Positions 53,451 through 61,871 of a DNA stretch of 64,000 nt are shown one piece after another. Origin of the DNA: Albidovulum marisflavi. Lineage in GTDB: Bacteria; Pseudomonadota; Alphaproteobacteria; Rhodobacterales; Rhodobacteraceae. The position numbers and the translations under genes were made by a program. The stretch covers positions 216,388 through 280,387 of the forward strand of contig NZ_JAOWKY010000005.1 in the NCBI RefSeq assembly GCF_025751435.1, in the 5' to 3' direction. Numbering within the stretch: position 1 is the first letter of the stretch; each line of letters begins with the position of its first letter. The notes beneath the pieces were generated by a model. It saw only the letters and a list, made by a program, of their open reading frames with translations, did no database searches and had not been told where the DNA came from.

Positions 53451-54269
53451 TCAGTCAAAATCGGGTGCATAGGGAACAAGGCCCTTTCCGACGATGCGGT
53501 AGTTGATCTTGTTCAACTCCTCGATCCGCGCCATGTCGATGGAGGATAGCGAAAAATCCATCACATCGAAATTCGCCCGAATGTTGTCCGGTTTCGTGGA
53601 CATCGTGTTGATGCTGACCCCTTTCTGAAGGATCCAGCGCAGCACCACTTGCGCGGCTGATTTTCCGTAGGCGTCACCGATCTCGCCAAAGAGAGGATAC
53701 TTGAACACCTCGCCCCGCGCGACCGAACAGTAAGAGGCCAGGGGGATGCCGGTTTCGATTGCGGCAGCAAGCAATCTGCCCTGGTTCAGAAGCGGGTGGA
53801 ACTCGACTTGGTTGGTGGCGATCGGCGCATCGAGGATTGCGCGCGCATCGCGCATCATCTGTGCCGTGTAGTTCGAGACACCGATGTTCGCGGCAAGACC
53901 TTCGTCAAAGGCTTTCTGAAGAAGTTTCAATGACGGAACAATCTCGCCGCCCGGCGTTGGCCAATGAAGAAGAAGAACGTCCGCCTTGTCGATCTGGAGA
54001 TCCTTCAGGCTTTTCTCTACCGAGGGCAGGAACCTGTCGTCGGAGAAATTTGCGGTGTCGACCTTCGTCGTGATGCACAGGTCCTCACGAGGCAATCCGG
54101 TCGCCTTGAGCGCGGCGCCGGTGTCGGCCTCGTTCCCGTACATCTGCGCCGTGTCAAACGCCCGGTAACCGACTCCGGCAGCCGTCAGTATGGCATCGTG
54201 AAGCACTTGTCCCTTAAGGGGAAAAGTGCCGAAGCAACGCTGGTATGTTTTCTCGAAATAGATCGACAT
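53451..54269 (-). CDS. Aldo/keto reductase, 2,5-diketogluconate-reductase-like
   Basis: A 272-residue AKR with the full catalytic tetrad: Asp and Tyr in YRAFDTAQMYGNEAD, Lys in CITTKVD, His in VLLLHWPTPGG. NADPH-binding parts ASYCSVARGE and MSTKPDNIRANF follow. It resembles AKR5-type small reductases of keto-sugars. Start ATG 54269 has GAGGAGA upstream; an in-frame start eight codons earlier lies nearer the operator. Divergent from the CoA-transferase gene, with one palindrome for each direction in the gap. Confidence 0.88.
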   Translation of the reverse strand: MSIYFEKTYQRCFGTFPLKGQVLHDAILTAAGVGYRAFDTAQMYGNEADTGAALKATGLPREDLCITTKVDTANFSDDRFLPSVEKSLKDLQIDKADVLLLHWPTPGGEIVPSLKLLQKAFDEGLAANIGVSNYTAQMMRDARAILDAPIATNQVEFHPLLNQGRLLAAAIETGIPLASYCSVARGEVFKYPLFGEIGDAYGKSAAQVVLRWILQKGVSINTMSTKPDNIRANFDVMDFSLSSIDMARIEELNKINYRIVGKGLVPYAPDFD

Positions 54270-54296
54270 GGCCGGGTCTCCTCTGGTGTTCAATAT

Positions 54297-54312
54297 GTAA
54301 CTGATAAGTTAC
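54297..54312. promoter_or_regulatory. Regulon palindrome copy 4, GTAACTGATAAGTTAC
   Basis: GTAACT-GATA-AGTTAC, symmetric over both 6-base arms, 27 bases upstream of the aldo/keto reductase ATG. A second copy at 54372 faces the divergent CoA-transferase gene. Confidence 0.7.
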
Positions 54313-54371
54313 TTAATGGAAAGAGCAATACAATGAGGCTTGAACCATGACGGTCTTGCGGGCATAGTAAA

Positions 54372-54387
54372 ATAACTAATTGGTTAC
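54372..54387. promoter_or_regulatory. Regulon palindrome copy 5, ATAACTAATTGGTTAC
   Basis: NTAACT-N4-GGTTAC, 17 bases upstream of the CoA-transferase ATG, separated by 59 bases from copy 4 in the same divergent promoter region. Confidence 0.7.
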
Positions 54388-54404
54388 TCAGGAGTCGCTG
54401 TCAG

Positions 54405-55985
54405 ATGTCGAAGGTTCGCTCTGCCGCAGAAGCCGTCCGCTTGGTCCCGAGCGACGCAGTCGTGGCCGTAAATTCCTCAAGCGGTCTGTGCTGCCCGGAC
54501 GCCGTTCTGGCAGCGCTCGGGGCACGTTTCGACGCGGAGGGCGCACCCCGCAATCTCACCACAATTCATCCGATTGCTGCGGGTGACATGTTCGGCACCA
54601 AGGGTGTGGATCACATTGCGAAGCCCGGACTTATTTCAAGGATAATCGGCGGTTCCTACCCGTCGGGACCGACCAATGCCGAACCGCCGCTGATTTGGCA
54701 GATGATCGTCGCCAACCAGGTGAAGGCCTATAATGTCCCTTCCGGGATCGTGTTCGACATGCTGCGGGAAGCGGCATCAAAGCGCCCGGGTGTCCTGACC
54801 AAGGTCGGCTTGCAGACATTCGTCGATCCGGAACTTGAAGGTTGCGCCATGAATGATGCGGCGCGCGAGGAGGCGGTTGTAAAGAAGATAACCTTCGAAG
54901 GCGAAGAATGGCTCTACTTCAAGTCGCTCGCACCCCACGTGGCGATCATTCGCGCGACGACGTCCGATGAGCGCGGCAACCTGAGCTTCGAGCATGAGGG
55001 AGCGTATCTCGGCGCCATGGAGATGGCGCTTGCCGCGCGGGCAAACGGCGGCTTGGTGATCGCGCAGGTGAAGCGCGTCGCCCAGAATGGGTCCATCCGC
55101 CCTCATGACGTGCGGGTTCCAGGGATCTTCGTCGACGTGGTCGTCGAAGCGCCCGACCAACTTCAGACGACGGCGACATCTTACGATCCGGCCATTTCCG
55201 GTGAGCTGATCAGGCCGCTGGATACCTTCCGCACTGTGGAATTCAACGTCGGCAAGGTTATTGCGCGGCGCGTCGCGCAGGAGTTGAAGCTGGGCTGGGC
55301 GGTGAACATCGGCTTCGGCATTTCTGCGAACGTTCCCCGAATTCTCGTCGAGGAAGGTCAGCACGGCGCCGTTACCTGGATGATCGAGCAGGGCGCTGTC
55401 GGCGGCATACCGCTCTTGGATTTCAAGTTTGGCTGCGCCGCCAATGCCGAAGCCTTTGTCGCTTCGCCGCACCAGTTCTGCTATTTCCAGGCGGGAGGGT
55501 TCGACGCATCGCTTCTTTCCTTCCTTGAAGTCGGCCGGGACGGCTCCGTCAATGTGTCCCGTCTGTCATCCGTGCCTCACCGGACGGCCGGCGCGGGAGG
55601 GTTCGTGGACATCACTTCGCGCGCGAGAAAGATCGTGTTCTCGGGCACTTTCAATGCCGGAGCAAAGATGCGCCTGGAAGACGGGCGGCTTGTCATCGAC
55701 CGTGAGGGGAAAGTGGCCAAGTTCGTGGATACGGTCGATCAGGTCTCATTCTCTGGCATGCGGGCGCAGCAGCAAAAGCAGGATGCGACATATGTCACCG
55801 AGCGCTGCGTGATCCGCTTGCTTGGCGGCAGGCTGGTCGTGACGGAAATCGCGCCGGGCGTGGACCTCAAGAAGGACGTGCTTGGGCAGGCTGCAACAGA
55901 CCTTGAAGTCGCGAATGACCTCAAGGTCATGGATGCGGCGCTGTTCCGGCCCGAGCCCATCGGATTGCAGCTGGTCAGCGCGTGA
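54405..55985 (+). CDS. Acyl-CoA:carboxylate CoA-transferase (propionate CoA-transferase type)
   Basis: A 526-residue single-chain CoA-transferase of the Pct/YdiF family I group. It moves CoA between acids through a glutamyl-CoA intermediate; the catalytic Glu lies in WMIEQGAVGGIPLL (about residue 325). Other segments: LIWQMIVANQVKAYNVPSGI, NVPRILVEEGQHGAVTW and FQAGGFDASLLSFLE. It would activate the acid made by GMC and aldehyde dehydrogenases without spending ATP. It overlaps the enoyl-CoA hydratase start by one base (TGATG). Confidence 0.9.
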   Translation: MSKVRSAAEAVRLVPSDAVVAVNSSSGLCCPDAVLAALGARFDAEGAPRNLTTIHPIAAGDMFGTKGVDHIAKPGLISRIIGGSYPSGPTNAEPPLIWQMIVANQVKAYNVPSGIVFDMLREAASKRPGVLTKVGLQTFVDPELEGCAMNDAAREEAVVKKITFEGEEWLYFKSLAPHVAIIRATTSDERGNLSFEHEGAYLGAMEMALAARANGGLVIAQVKRVAQNGSIRPHDVRVPGIFVDVVVEAPDQLQTTATSYDPAISGELIRPLDTFRTVEFNVGKVIARRVAQELKLGWAVNIGFGISANVPRILVEEGQHGAVTWMIEQGAVGGIPLLDFKFGCAANAEAFVASPHQFCYFQAGGFDASLLSFLEVGRDGSVNVSRLSSVPHRTAGAGGFVDITSRARKIVFSGTFNAGAKMRLEDGRLVIDREGKVAKFVDTVDQVSFSGMRAQQQKQDATYVTERCVIRLLGGRLVVTEIAPGVDLKKDVLGQAATDLEVANDLKVMDAALFRPEPIGLQLVSA

Positions 55986-56770
55986 TGCAGGGACAGGGAT
56001 TTGGTCTGACCGTCGACGACGGAATTGCGATCCTGAAGATCGACCGGCCCGAAAAGCTGAACGCGCTGGACGCCGGAATGGTCGATACGCTGAGCGGCCT
56101 TTGCAGGCAGATCGAACACCGCGAGGACGTCGATGTCGTCATCCTGACAGGTACCGGCAAGGCATTCTGCGCCGGCGGAGATATCGTGGCATGGAGCCTC
56201 GAGAACCCCGAGCGCTTTGGCCGGCACTGGGTCCGCGATGGCCACGACGCCTTCGATCGGCTCGCGCGGCTGCGCCAGCCGGTAATCGCCGTTCTGAATG
56301 GACATGCGTTGGGCGGCGGGCTGGAGCTTGCGGCATGCGCGGATTACCGGATTGCCGAGGCCCATGTGAAGATCGGGCAACCCGAAGCGGGACTGGGTAT
56401 CATTGCAGGATGGTCCGGCACTCAGCGTGCCGTTCGTCGATTCGGCGCGCAATGGGTCCGCCGGATGGCACTGTTCGGCGAGGTTCTGACCGCCGAAGAC
56501 GCGCGCGCCGCCGGAATCATCGATGCGGTGGCAGAGACGGGCGCCGGCCTTGATCTGGCGCGGAACCTGGCTGCAAGGGTCCTGTCTCGAAGCCCAGTGG
56601 CCTCGGAATTGACGAAGATGCTCGTAAATGCCGCCGAAGGCGAAGAGACGGGGCGGGTGCTTGAATCTCTGGCCGGTCGGATTGCGGCGGCAAGTGATGA
56701 CCTTGGGGAGGGCATCAGCGCCTTCAAGGCAAAAAGAAAACCGAACTTTGGCCGGAAGGGAAAGACATGA
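55985..56770 (+). CDS. Enoyl-CoA hydratase/isomerase (crotonase) family
   Basis: A 261-residue crotonase. Oxyanion-hole segments are GTGKAFCAGGDIVAW and GHALGGGLELAACADYRI; both catalytic Glu positions of true hydratases are present, in GGLELA and in IGQPEAGLGIIAGWSGTQR. Hydration of a 2-enoyl-CoA is therefore likely. ATG 55985 overlaps the CoA-transferase stop; a GTG lies one codon upstream. It overlaps the next gene by four bases. Confidence 0.9.
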   Translation: MQGQGFGLTVDDGIAILKIDRPEKLNALDAGMVDTLSGLCRQIEHREDVDVVILTGTGKAFCAGGDIVAWSLENPERFGRHWVRDGHDAFDRLARLRQPVIAVLNGHALGGGLELAACADYRIAEAHVKIGQPEAGLGIIAGWSGTQRAVRRFGAQWVRRMALFGEVLTAEDARAAGIIDAVAETGAGLDLARNLAARVLSRSPVASELTKMLVNAAEGEETGRVLESLAGRIAAASDDLGEGISAFKAKRKPNFGRKGKT

Positions 56771-57078
56771 TCCGCCATCTTGTCCATCTGCGGTTTCGCA
56801 GCGATGTGACGCCTTCCGACAAGCAGGCGCTCTTCGCGCGGCTGGCAGGTCTTTCGGACCGTATCGACGGCATTGTCGATTTCCAGACCCGTCGCAATGT
56901 TTCTGTAGAAACGCCCCTGGTGCGTGGATTCCTCGACATGTTCTGGTTCGATTTTCGCGACGCCTCGGTGCGCGACGCCTATCTCGTGGATGAGGTGCAT
57001 CAGGCGATTGGGGTCGACATCGTCGCAGCGCTCGACGGGGGTGTCGATGGCGTCTTCGTTTGTGACATCGAACCCTGA
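56767..57078 (+). CDS. Dabb (stress-responsive A/B barrel) domain protein
   Basis: A 103-residue ferredoxin-fold protein. MIRHLVHLRFRSDVTPSDKQ opens with the His-containing strand of Dabb proteins, and GFLDMFWFDFRDASVRDAYL with the VHQAIG segment closes the domain. Dabb proteins form dimeric barrels; a few act as small lyases or cyclases, most have no known reaction. Overlap with genes on both sides (ATGA, TGATG) ties it to this pathway. Confidence 0.85.
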   Translation: MIRHLVHLRFRSDVTPSDKQALFARLAGLSDRIDGIVDFQTRRNVSVETPLVRGFLDMFWFDFRDASVRDAYLVDEVHQAIGVDIVAALDGGVDGVFVCDIEP

Positions 57079-58343
57079 TGCGCGCCGAGGACCAAGCCCT
57101 TCTGACGGAGCTGTTTCATGCAGCTGTCGCCGCGGCGGACCCGAAAGCGGCGCTGCGTCCGCATCTTCCGGCTCGTCCCAAGGGTCGAGTGATCGTTGTC
57201 GGCGCCGGCAAAGGTGCAGCGCAGCTTGCCGCCGCGTTCGAGGACCTGTGGGGCGACCCGGTGGAGGGGGTTGTCGTCACGCGTTACGGCTACGCCGCGC
57301 CGACTCGTTACGTCCGCGTCCTCGAGGCCGCGCACCCCGTCCCGGACGAGGCGGGGCTGGAGGCGAGCCGGGCGCTCATGCAAGCCGTCGGTGGTTTGAC
57401 ACGTGACGACCTTGTCGTTGCGCTGATCTGTGGCGGCGGCTCGGCGCTGTTGCCCATGCCGCCAAGCGGATTGACGCTTGAGGATGAACGGGCGCTCAAC
57501 ACCGCGCTTCTCGCGTCGGGTGCCCCAATCGGCGTGATGAACGCGATCCGCAAGCATGTCAGCGGCATCAAGGGCGGCAGGCTTGCGGCGGCCGCATATC
57601 CGGCCAAGGTCGTCTCGCTCGTGGTGTCTGACGTGCCCGGCGATGATCCCGCACAGGTGGCGTCGGGTCCGACGGTCGCCTCTGCGGTGACACTCGACGA
57701 GACGCTTCAAACTATCCGAAACCGGGGTATCAGGCTGCCGGGCCGGATTGCAGCCTATCTTGAAGGCGCGGAGCCCGCGCCCCTGCCGGGGGACGCGGTG
57801 TTTGCCGGACATGAAACCGTCGTCATCGCATCCGCGCGTCTTTCACTCGAAGCCGCAGCCGCGCACGCGGAACGGGCCGGCTTGGCTGCGGTGATCCTTT
57901 CTGACGCGATCGAAGGCGAGGCGCGGGACGTCGGGCTTGTTCACGCAGGGATCGCCCGGGAAGTCGTCACACGGGGACGGCCGTTTCAGGCGCCGGTCCT
58001 CATCCTGTCGGGTGGCGAGACGACGGTCACGCTTCGCGGCAAAGGGGGGCGGGGCGGCCGCAACACGGAATTCCTGCTTTCCTTTGCGCAGGCCATCGAC
58101 GGTGTCGAGGGCATCTCGGCGCTGGCCGCTGATACGGACGGTATCGATGGCTCCGAGAACAATGCCGGCGCCTTTGCTGACCATTCCAGCGCGCAGAAGA
58201 TGCGTGGTGCGGGCATCGACCCCGCGGCAGCACTTCAGGCCAACGACGCCTGGGGCGCCTTCAATGCGATCGGAGATATCTTCGCGCCCGGTCCCACAGG
58301 GACGAACGTCAACGACTTTCGGGCGATTCTCATTCGAGGCTGA
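57078..58343 (+). CDS. Glycerate 2-kinase / hydroxypyruvate reductase-like (MOFRL, GckA/TtuD family)
   Basis: A 421-residue protein of the DUF4147-MOFRL family. GRVIVVGAGKGAAQLAAAFE, the LICGGGSALLPMPPSGLTLE loop, ALNTALLASGAPIGVMNAIR with KHVSGIKGGRLA, and the C-terminal MOFRL part (ILSGGETTVTLRGKGGRGGR, ALAADTDGIDGSENNAGAF) fit ATP-dependent glycerate 2-kinase, which yields 2-phosphoglycerate; older annotations call it hydroxypyruvate reductase. It suggests that glycerate or a similar three-carbon acid is a product of the route. Confidence 0.92.
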   Translation: MRAEDQALLTELFHAAVAAADPKAALRPHLPARPKGRVIVVGAGKGAAQLAAAFEDLWGDPVEGVVVTRYGYAAPTRYVRVLEAAHPVPDEAGLEASRALMQAVGGLTRDDLVVALICGGGSALLPMPPSGLTLEDERALNTALLASGAPIGVMNAIRKHVSGIKGGRLAAAAYPAKVVSLVVSDVPGDDPAQVASGPTVASAVTLDETLQTIRNRGIRLPGRIAAYLEGAEPAPLPGDAVFAGHETVVIASARLSLEAAAAHAERAGLAAVILSDAIEGEARDVGLVHAGIAREVVTRGRPFQAPVLILSGGETTVTLRGKGGRGGRNTEFLLSFAQAIDGVEGISALAADTDGIDGSENNAGAFADHSSAQKMRGAGIDPAAALQANDAWGAFNAIGDIFAPGPTGTNVNDFRAILIRG

Positions 58344-58355
58344 CGCAATGCGGCG

Positions 58356-58811
58356 TCAGCGGCGGACCATCAGGCTGTTCGTGCCACGCTGAACGGTTGC
58401 CCCGTCTTGGTTTGTTACCGTAACTTCCAGCATCACGATGCCACGGTCGGGCTTGCTCGTCTCGCGCAGACCTTTGACGTCAATCGCGGCCTGGATGGTG
58501 TCCCCGGCGTGGACCGGCGCCAAGAAGCTCCAATCCCATCCGAGGGAGGCGATGGCGTCGAATTGTGCAGGCGCCTGGTTCTTGAGCCCGTCCACCAGCG
58601 AAAGCACGAGCAAGCCGTGCGCGACCCTTCCGGCAAAGCCGTATTCGGCTGCGGCATCGGCATCCATGTGGATCGCGAACCGGTCACCCGTAAGATCGGA
58701 GAAGCTGTCGATCATGCCGGCCGTTACCGTACATGTTCCGGTCTGGATCCGATCGCCGACCGCAAGCCGGGCCAGGCCATAGCTGCCCGGCCCGAGAAGG
58801 CGTGCGCTCAC
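58356..58811 (-). CDS. MaoC-like (R)-specific hydratase
   Basis: A 151-residue hot-dog-fold protein. The hydratase motif is present as FSDLTGDRFAIHMDADAAAE and FAGRVAHGLLVLSLVDG, with the Asp/His dyad in D-x-x-x-x-H. It adds water to enoyl-CoA thioesters with (R) stereochemistry, so the cluster holds hydratases of both folds. It overlaps the aldo-keto reductase stop by four bases and converges on the glycerate kinase gene (12-base gap). Confidence 0.88.
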   Translation of the reverse strand: MSARLLGPGSYGLARLAVGDRIQTGTCTVTAGMIDSFSDLTGDRFAIHMDADAAAEYGFAGRVAHGLLVLSLVDGLKNQAPAQFDAIASLGWDWSFLAPVHAGDTIQAAIDVKGLRETSKPDRGIVMLEVTVTNQDGATVQRGTNSLMVRR

Positions 58812-59821
58812 GGTGTCGGGGCGTCTTCGCGCAGAAGCCCCTTCGCCTTGAGGTCCGACCAGAATTCAGCGGGGATCGGATGGCTGAACCAGGCAAGGTT
58901 CTGCTGGAGCTGCTCGACCGTGCGGGTGCCCGCCATGAAGGTCGGGACCGCCGGATGCGCGACCACGAATTGCAGGGCCGCGGCGGGCAAGGGCACGTTG
59001 TGCGCCGCGCACACCGCCTCGATCCGGCGCACGCGGTCCATGATCTCGGCCGGGGCGGGGGCGTAATTGTACTTCGCGCCCGCCTTCGCGCCCGTAGCAA
59101 GGATACCAGAGTTGAAGCCGCCGCCCACAACCACCGCCGCGCCCCGTTCCTCACACAAGGGCAAGAAGGTGTCGAGCGCGTCCTGTTCAAGCAAGGTGTA
59201 GCGGCCAGCGAGCAGGAAGCAGTCAAAGTCGCGGCGCTCCAGCGCGGCTTGGCAGACCTCCCATTCGTTGACGCCGACACCGATGGCTTTGACCACGCCT
59301 TCGTCACGCAGTTGGGACAGGGCCTTCCAGGCGCCGTCCATGGCTTGTTCGAAGACCTCCGGCTGCTCGGCGCCACGGGTGAATACGTCGATATCGTGGA
59401 TGAAACAGATATCCATGCGCTCGAGGTTGAGCCTCTGGAGGCTGTCCTCGAAGCTGCGCATGACACCGTCGTAGGAATAATCGAAATGCATGGTGAACCG
59501 CCCGGCATTGGTCCAGGGCGCATATTCGATGTCCTGCTTGCGCGCGGGCCTAAGGACGCGGCCCACCTTCGACGATACCACGAAGTCGTCCCGGTTCTTC
59601 CAGCGCAGGGAATACCCCGTTCGCAGTTCCGAGAGGCCGTGCCCGTACATGGGCGCGGTGTCGTAGTAGCGCACACCGTTGTCCCAGGCTTCTTGGATCA
59701 TCGCGTCCGATGTCTCTTCGTCGATTTCCCGAAATATGTTGCCAATTGGCGCTGTGCCGAAACCGAAGGCCGTCACCTCCAGATCGACGCGTCCAAAACT
59801 TACCTTCGCAGCCGGTGTCAT
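58808..59821 (-). CDS. Aldo/keto reductase, D-threo-aldose 1-dehydrogenase-like
   Basis: A 337-residue AKR with tetrad Asp/Tyr in VRYYDTAPMYGHGLSELR, Lys in VVSSKVGRVL and His in DICFIHDIDVF. It resembles L-fucose/D-threo-aldose 1-dehydrogenases, which oxidise sugars at C1 to lactones. ATG 59821 has GGAGAT eight bases upstream; ATG 59833 and a longer frame to 59890 also exist but run towards the operator. Starts the aldo-keto reductase-maoC unit divergent from the acyl-CoA dehydrogenase unit. Confidence 0.87.
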   Translation of the reverse strand: MTPAAKVSFGRVDLEVTAFGFGTAPIGNIFREIDEETSDAMIQEAWDNGVRYYDTAPMYGHGLSELRTGYSLRWKNRDDFVVSSKVGRVLRPARKQDIEYAPWTNAGRFTMHFDYSYDGVMRSFEDSLQRLNLERMDICFIHDIDVFTRGAEQPEVFEQAMDGAWKALSQLRDEGVVKAIGVGVNEWEVCQAALERRDFDCFLLAGRYTLLEQDALDTFLPLCEERGAAVVVGGGFNSGILATGAKAGAKYNYAPAPAEIMDRVRRIEAVCAAHNVPLPAAALQFVVAHPAVPTFMAGTRTVEQLQQNLAWFSHPIPAEFWSDLKAKGLLREDAPTP

Positions 59822-59835
59822 GTCGATCTCCATAT

Positions 59836-59851
59836 GTAACTGAATGGTTAT
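59836..59851. promoter_or_regulatory. Regulon palindrome copy 6, GTAACTGAATGGTTAT
   Basis: NTAACT-N4-GGTTAN, 14 bases upstream of the chosen aldo-keto reductase start. It is paired with copy 7 on the divergent side, the same arrangement as at 54.3 kb. Confidence 0.7.
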
Positions 59852-59919
59852 ATAAACGCTTTCCTTTCGACTGATCAAGCCCCTCGGCATCTTGACCGGG
59901 CAGAGAATCCGTCATACAA

Positions 59920-59935
59920 GTAACTATATAGTTAC
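59920..59935. promoter_or_regulatory. Regulon palindrome copy 7, GTAACTATATAGTTAC
   Basis: A perfect 16-bp palindrome, the best copy of the set, ending 11 bases before the acyl-CoA dehydrogenase ATG with CCGGAGG between. Bound repressor would block the start region directly. Confidence 0.75.
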
Positions 59936-59946
59936 CGGAGGCAAGA

Positions 59947-61092
59947 ATGTATCTTACGGAGATGCACCATCAGGTTCGAGATATGACGCGAGCCTTTGCA
60001 AACGACGTTGTTCGCCCGTTGGCGGAAGGCCTCGACCGCGACGAACGGTTCCCATCCGAGATTTACGACCAAATGGGGGACCTTGGCCTGTTCGGGATCT
60101 GCGTCCCGGAAAGCATGGGCGGCCCCGGATTCGACACTGTTGCATATGCGTTGGTCATGGAAGAACTGTCGCGCGGCTACGCGAGCGTTGCCGATCAGTG
60201 CGGTCTTGTGGAGCTCATCTCGACCCTCCTTGTCAGACATGGCACCGACGCGCAGCGCGCGCGCTGGCTGTCTGGCATCCTCGCCGCGAAGACGCGTGTG
60301 GCCTACTGTATCACCGAGCCGGAAGCCGGAACGGATGTTTCCGGTATCCGCACGAGCGCTGTGCGCGATGGTGGCGGGTGGGTGCTGAACGGAGGCAAGA
60401 TCTGGATTCACAACGCGCCGGTTGCCGATGTCGGGTTCGTTCTTGCCCGAACCGACCCGGAAGCCGGCCATCGCGGCATGTCGATCTTCATCGTGGACCT
60501 TCACGCCCAAGGCGTTAGTCGCGGGCCCAAGGAGCACAAGATGGGTCAGCGCGCAAGTCAGGTCGGCGCGCTGAATTTTGACGATGTGCGCCTTCCCGCC
60601 GATGCGCTTCTGGGTCAAGAAGGCCGCGGCTTCCACATGATGATGAGCGTTCTCGACAAGGGGCGTGTCGGCATTGCGGCCCTCGCGGTCGGTATCGCCC
60701 AGGCGGGTCTTGAGGCGGCAGTGGGCTATGCGGCGCAGCGCAAGCAGTTCAAGCAACCTATCGCCGAGTTCCAAGGGGTACAGTGGCTTCTGGCCGATAT
60801 AGCCAAGGACGTGGAGGCGGCACGTCTGCTTGTCCACAGTGCGGCGCACAAGCTCGACACCGGCGCAGATGCGACAAAATATTGCTCAATGGCCAAATGC
60901 TTCGCTGGGGACATGGCCGTTGCGCGAACGGCCGACGCCGTCCAGGTTTTTGGCGGATCCGGCTATATTCGCGGGTTTGAGGTCGAGCGCCTTTATCGCG
61001 ATGCGAAGATCACACAGATTTATGAGGGCACGAACCAGATCCAGCGCATGATCATCGCGCGTGAGCTTCTGACCAAAGGGGCCGCAGCATGA
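59947..61092 (+). CDS. Acyl-CoA dehydrogenase
   Basis: A 381-residue FAD flavoprotein forming a 2-enoyl-CoA and passing electrons to ETF. Seen: GLFGICVPESMGGPGFDTVA, the FAD/substrate loop VAYCITEPEAGTDVSGIRTS, QLLADIA-like QWLLADIAKDVEAARLLVHS, QVFGGSGYIRGFEVERLYRD and the catalytic Glu in IYEGTNQIQRMI. Length is that of short/medium-chain enzymes. It opens a unit that ends in ETF beta, its expected electron acceptor. Confidence 0.93.
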   Translation: MYLTEMHHQVRDMTRAFANDVVRPLAEGLDRDERFPSEIYDQMGDLGLFGICVPESMGGPGFDTVAYALVMEELSRGYASVADQCGLVELISTLLVRHGTDAQRARWLSGILAAKTRVAYCITEPEAGTDVSGIRTSAVRDGGGWVLNGGKIWIHNAPVADVGFVLARTDPEAGHRGMSIFIVDLHAQGVSRGPKEHKMGQRASQVGALNFDDVRLPADALLGQEGRGFHMMMSVLDKGRVGIAALAVGIAQAGLEAAVGYAAQRKQFKQPIAEFQGVQWLLADIAKDVEAARLLVHSAAHKLDTGADATKYCSMAKCFAGDMAVARTADAVQVFGGSGYIRGFEVERLYRDAKITQIYEGTNQIQRMIIARELLTKGAAA

Positions 61093-61859
61093 GCGGGTAC
61101 GCCGCGCTCGTCACCGGGTCCAGTCGTGGCATCGGTCTTGCCGCGGCCGTCGCTCTGGCGCGCGAAGGGTTCGCAATCGCGGTCAACGGGCCGGCCGACG
61201 ACGAGGAACTGAAAGCGGCATCGGAGCGCGTGCGCGCCGAGGGTGTGCCGGTGTTCGCCGCGCCGTTCGACGTCACCGACTACGGCGCGCATGACCGCAT
61301 GCTTGGCCGGATCGAGGATGCGCTCGGCCCGCTGACCACACTTGTCAACAATGCCGGCGTCGGCGTGATGCAGCGCGGTGACCCGCTGGATGTGAGTGAA
61401 GCCAGCTATGACCGCTGCCTTGCCGTCAATACCAAGGCGGCGTTCTTCCTCACACAGGCGTTCGCCCGTCGCCTCCTGGCACGGTCGCGCGATCGTTCCC
61501 TGTTCCACGCCGTCGTCAACGTGACGTCCTCCAACGCGGTGGCGGTCGCCGAGCCGCGATCGGAATACTGCGTTTCGAAAGCGGCCGCAGCCATGGCAAG
61601 CCGCGCCTGGGCGGTGCGTTTGGGGCGGGAGGAGATCGCGGTCTACGACGTTCAGCCTGGGCTGATCGCAACCGAGATGACCGCCTCTGTCATCGCGCAA
61701 TATGAAGAGCGGGCGAAAGCCGGCCTTACCCTGCTTCCCCGCGTCGGCCAGCCCCAAGACATGGGCGCGATCATCGCTTCGCTGGCGTCGGGCAAACTGC
61801 CCTACACGACAGGACAAGCGATCTCGGCCGATGCCGGAATGCTTGTCCCCCGCTTCTGA
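61089..61859 (+). CDS. Short-chain dehydrogenase/reductase, FabG-like
   Basis: A 256-residue SDR. Cofactor motif LVTGSSRGIGLAAAVALARE (T-G-x3-G-x-G), NNAG in LTTLVNNAGVGVM, catalytic Ser in NVTSSNAVAVAEPRS and Tyr-x3-Lys in YCVSKAAAAMA. It probably oxidises a 3-hydroxyacyl-CoA or a sugar hydroxyl; the family resemblance cannot choose between them. It overlaps the acyl-CoA dehydrogenase stop by four bases. Confidence 0.9.
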   Translation: MSGYAALVTGSSRGIGLAAAVALAREGFAIAVNGPADDEELKAASERVRAEGVPVFAAPFDVTDYGAHDRMLGRIEDALGPLTTLVNNAGVGVMQRGDPLDVSEASYDRCLAVNTKAAFFLTQAFARRLLARSRDRSLFHAVVNVTSSNAVAVAEPRSEYCVSKAAAAMASRAWAVRLGREEIAVYDVQPGLIATEMTASVIAQYEERAKAGLTLLPRVGQPQDMGAIIASLASGKLPYTTGQAISADAGMLVPRF

Positions 61860-61871
61860 AGGAGAGGCCAT

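Noticed and set aside
59852..59865. AAACGCTTTC as a third LacI-type operator
   Set aside because: Asymmetric and unlike the two good copies beyond a few bases.
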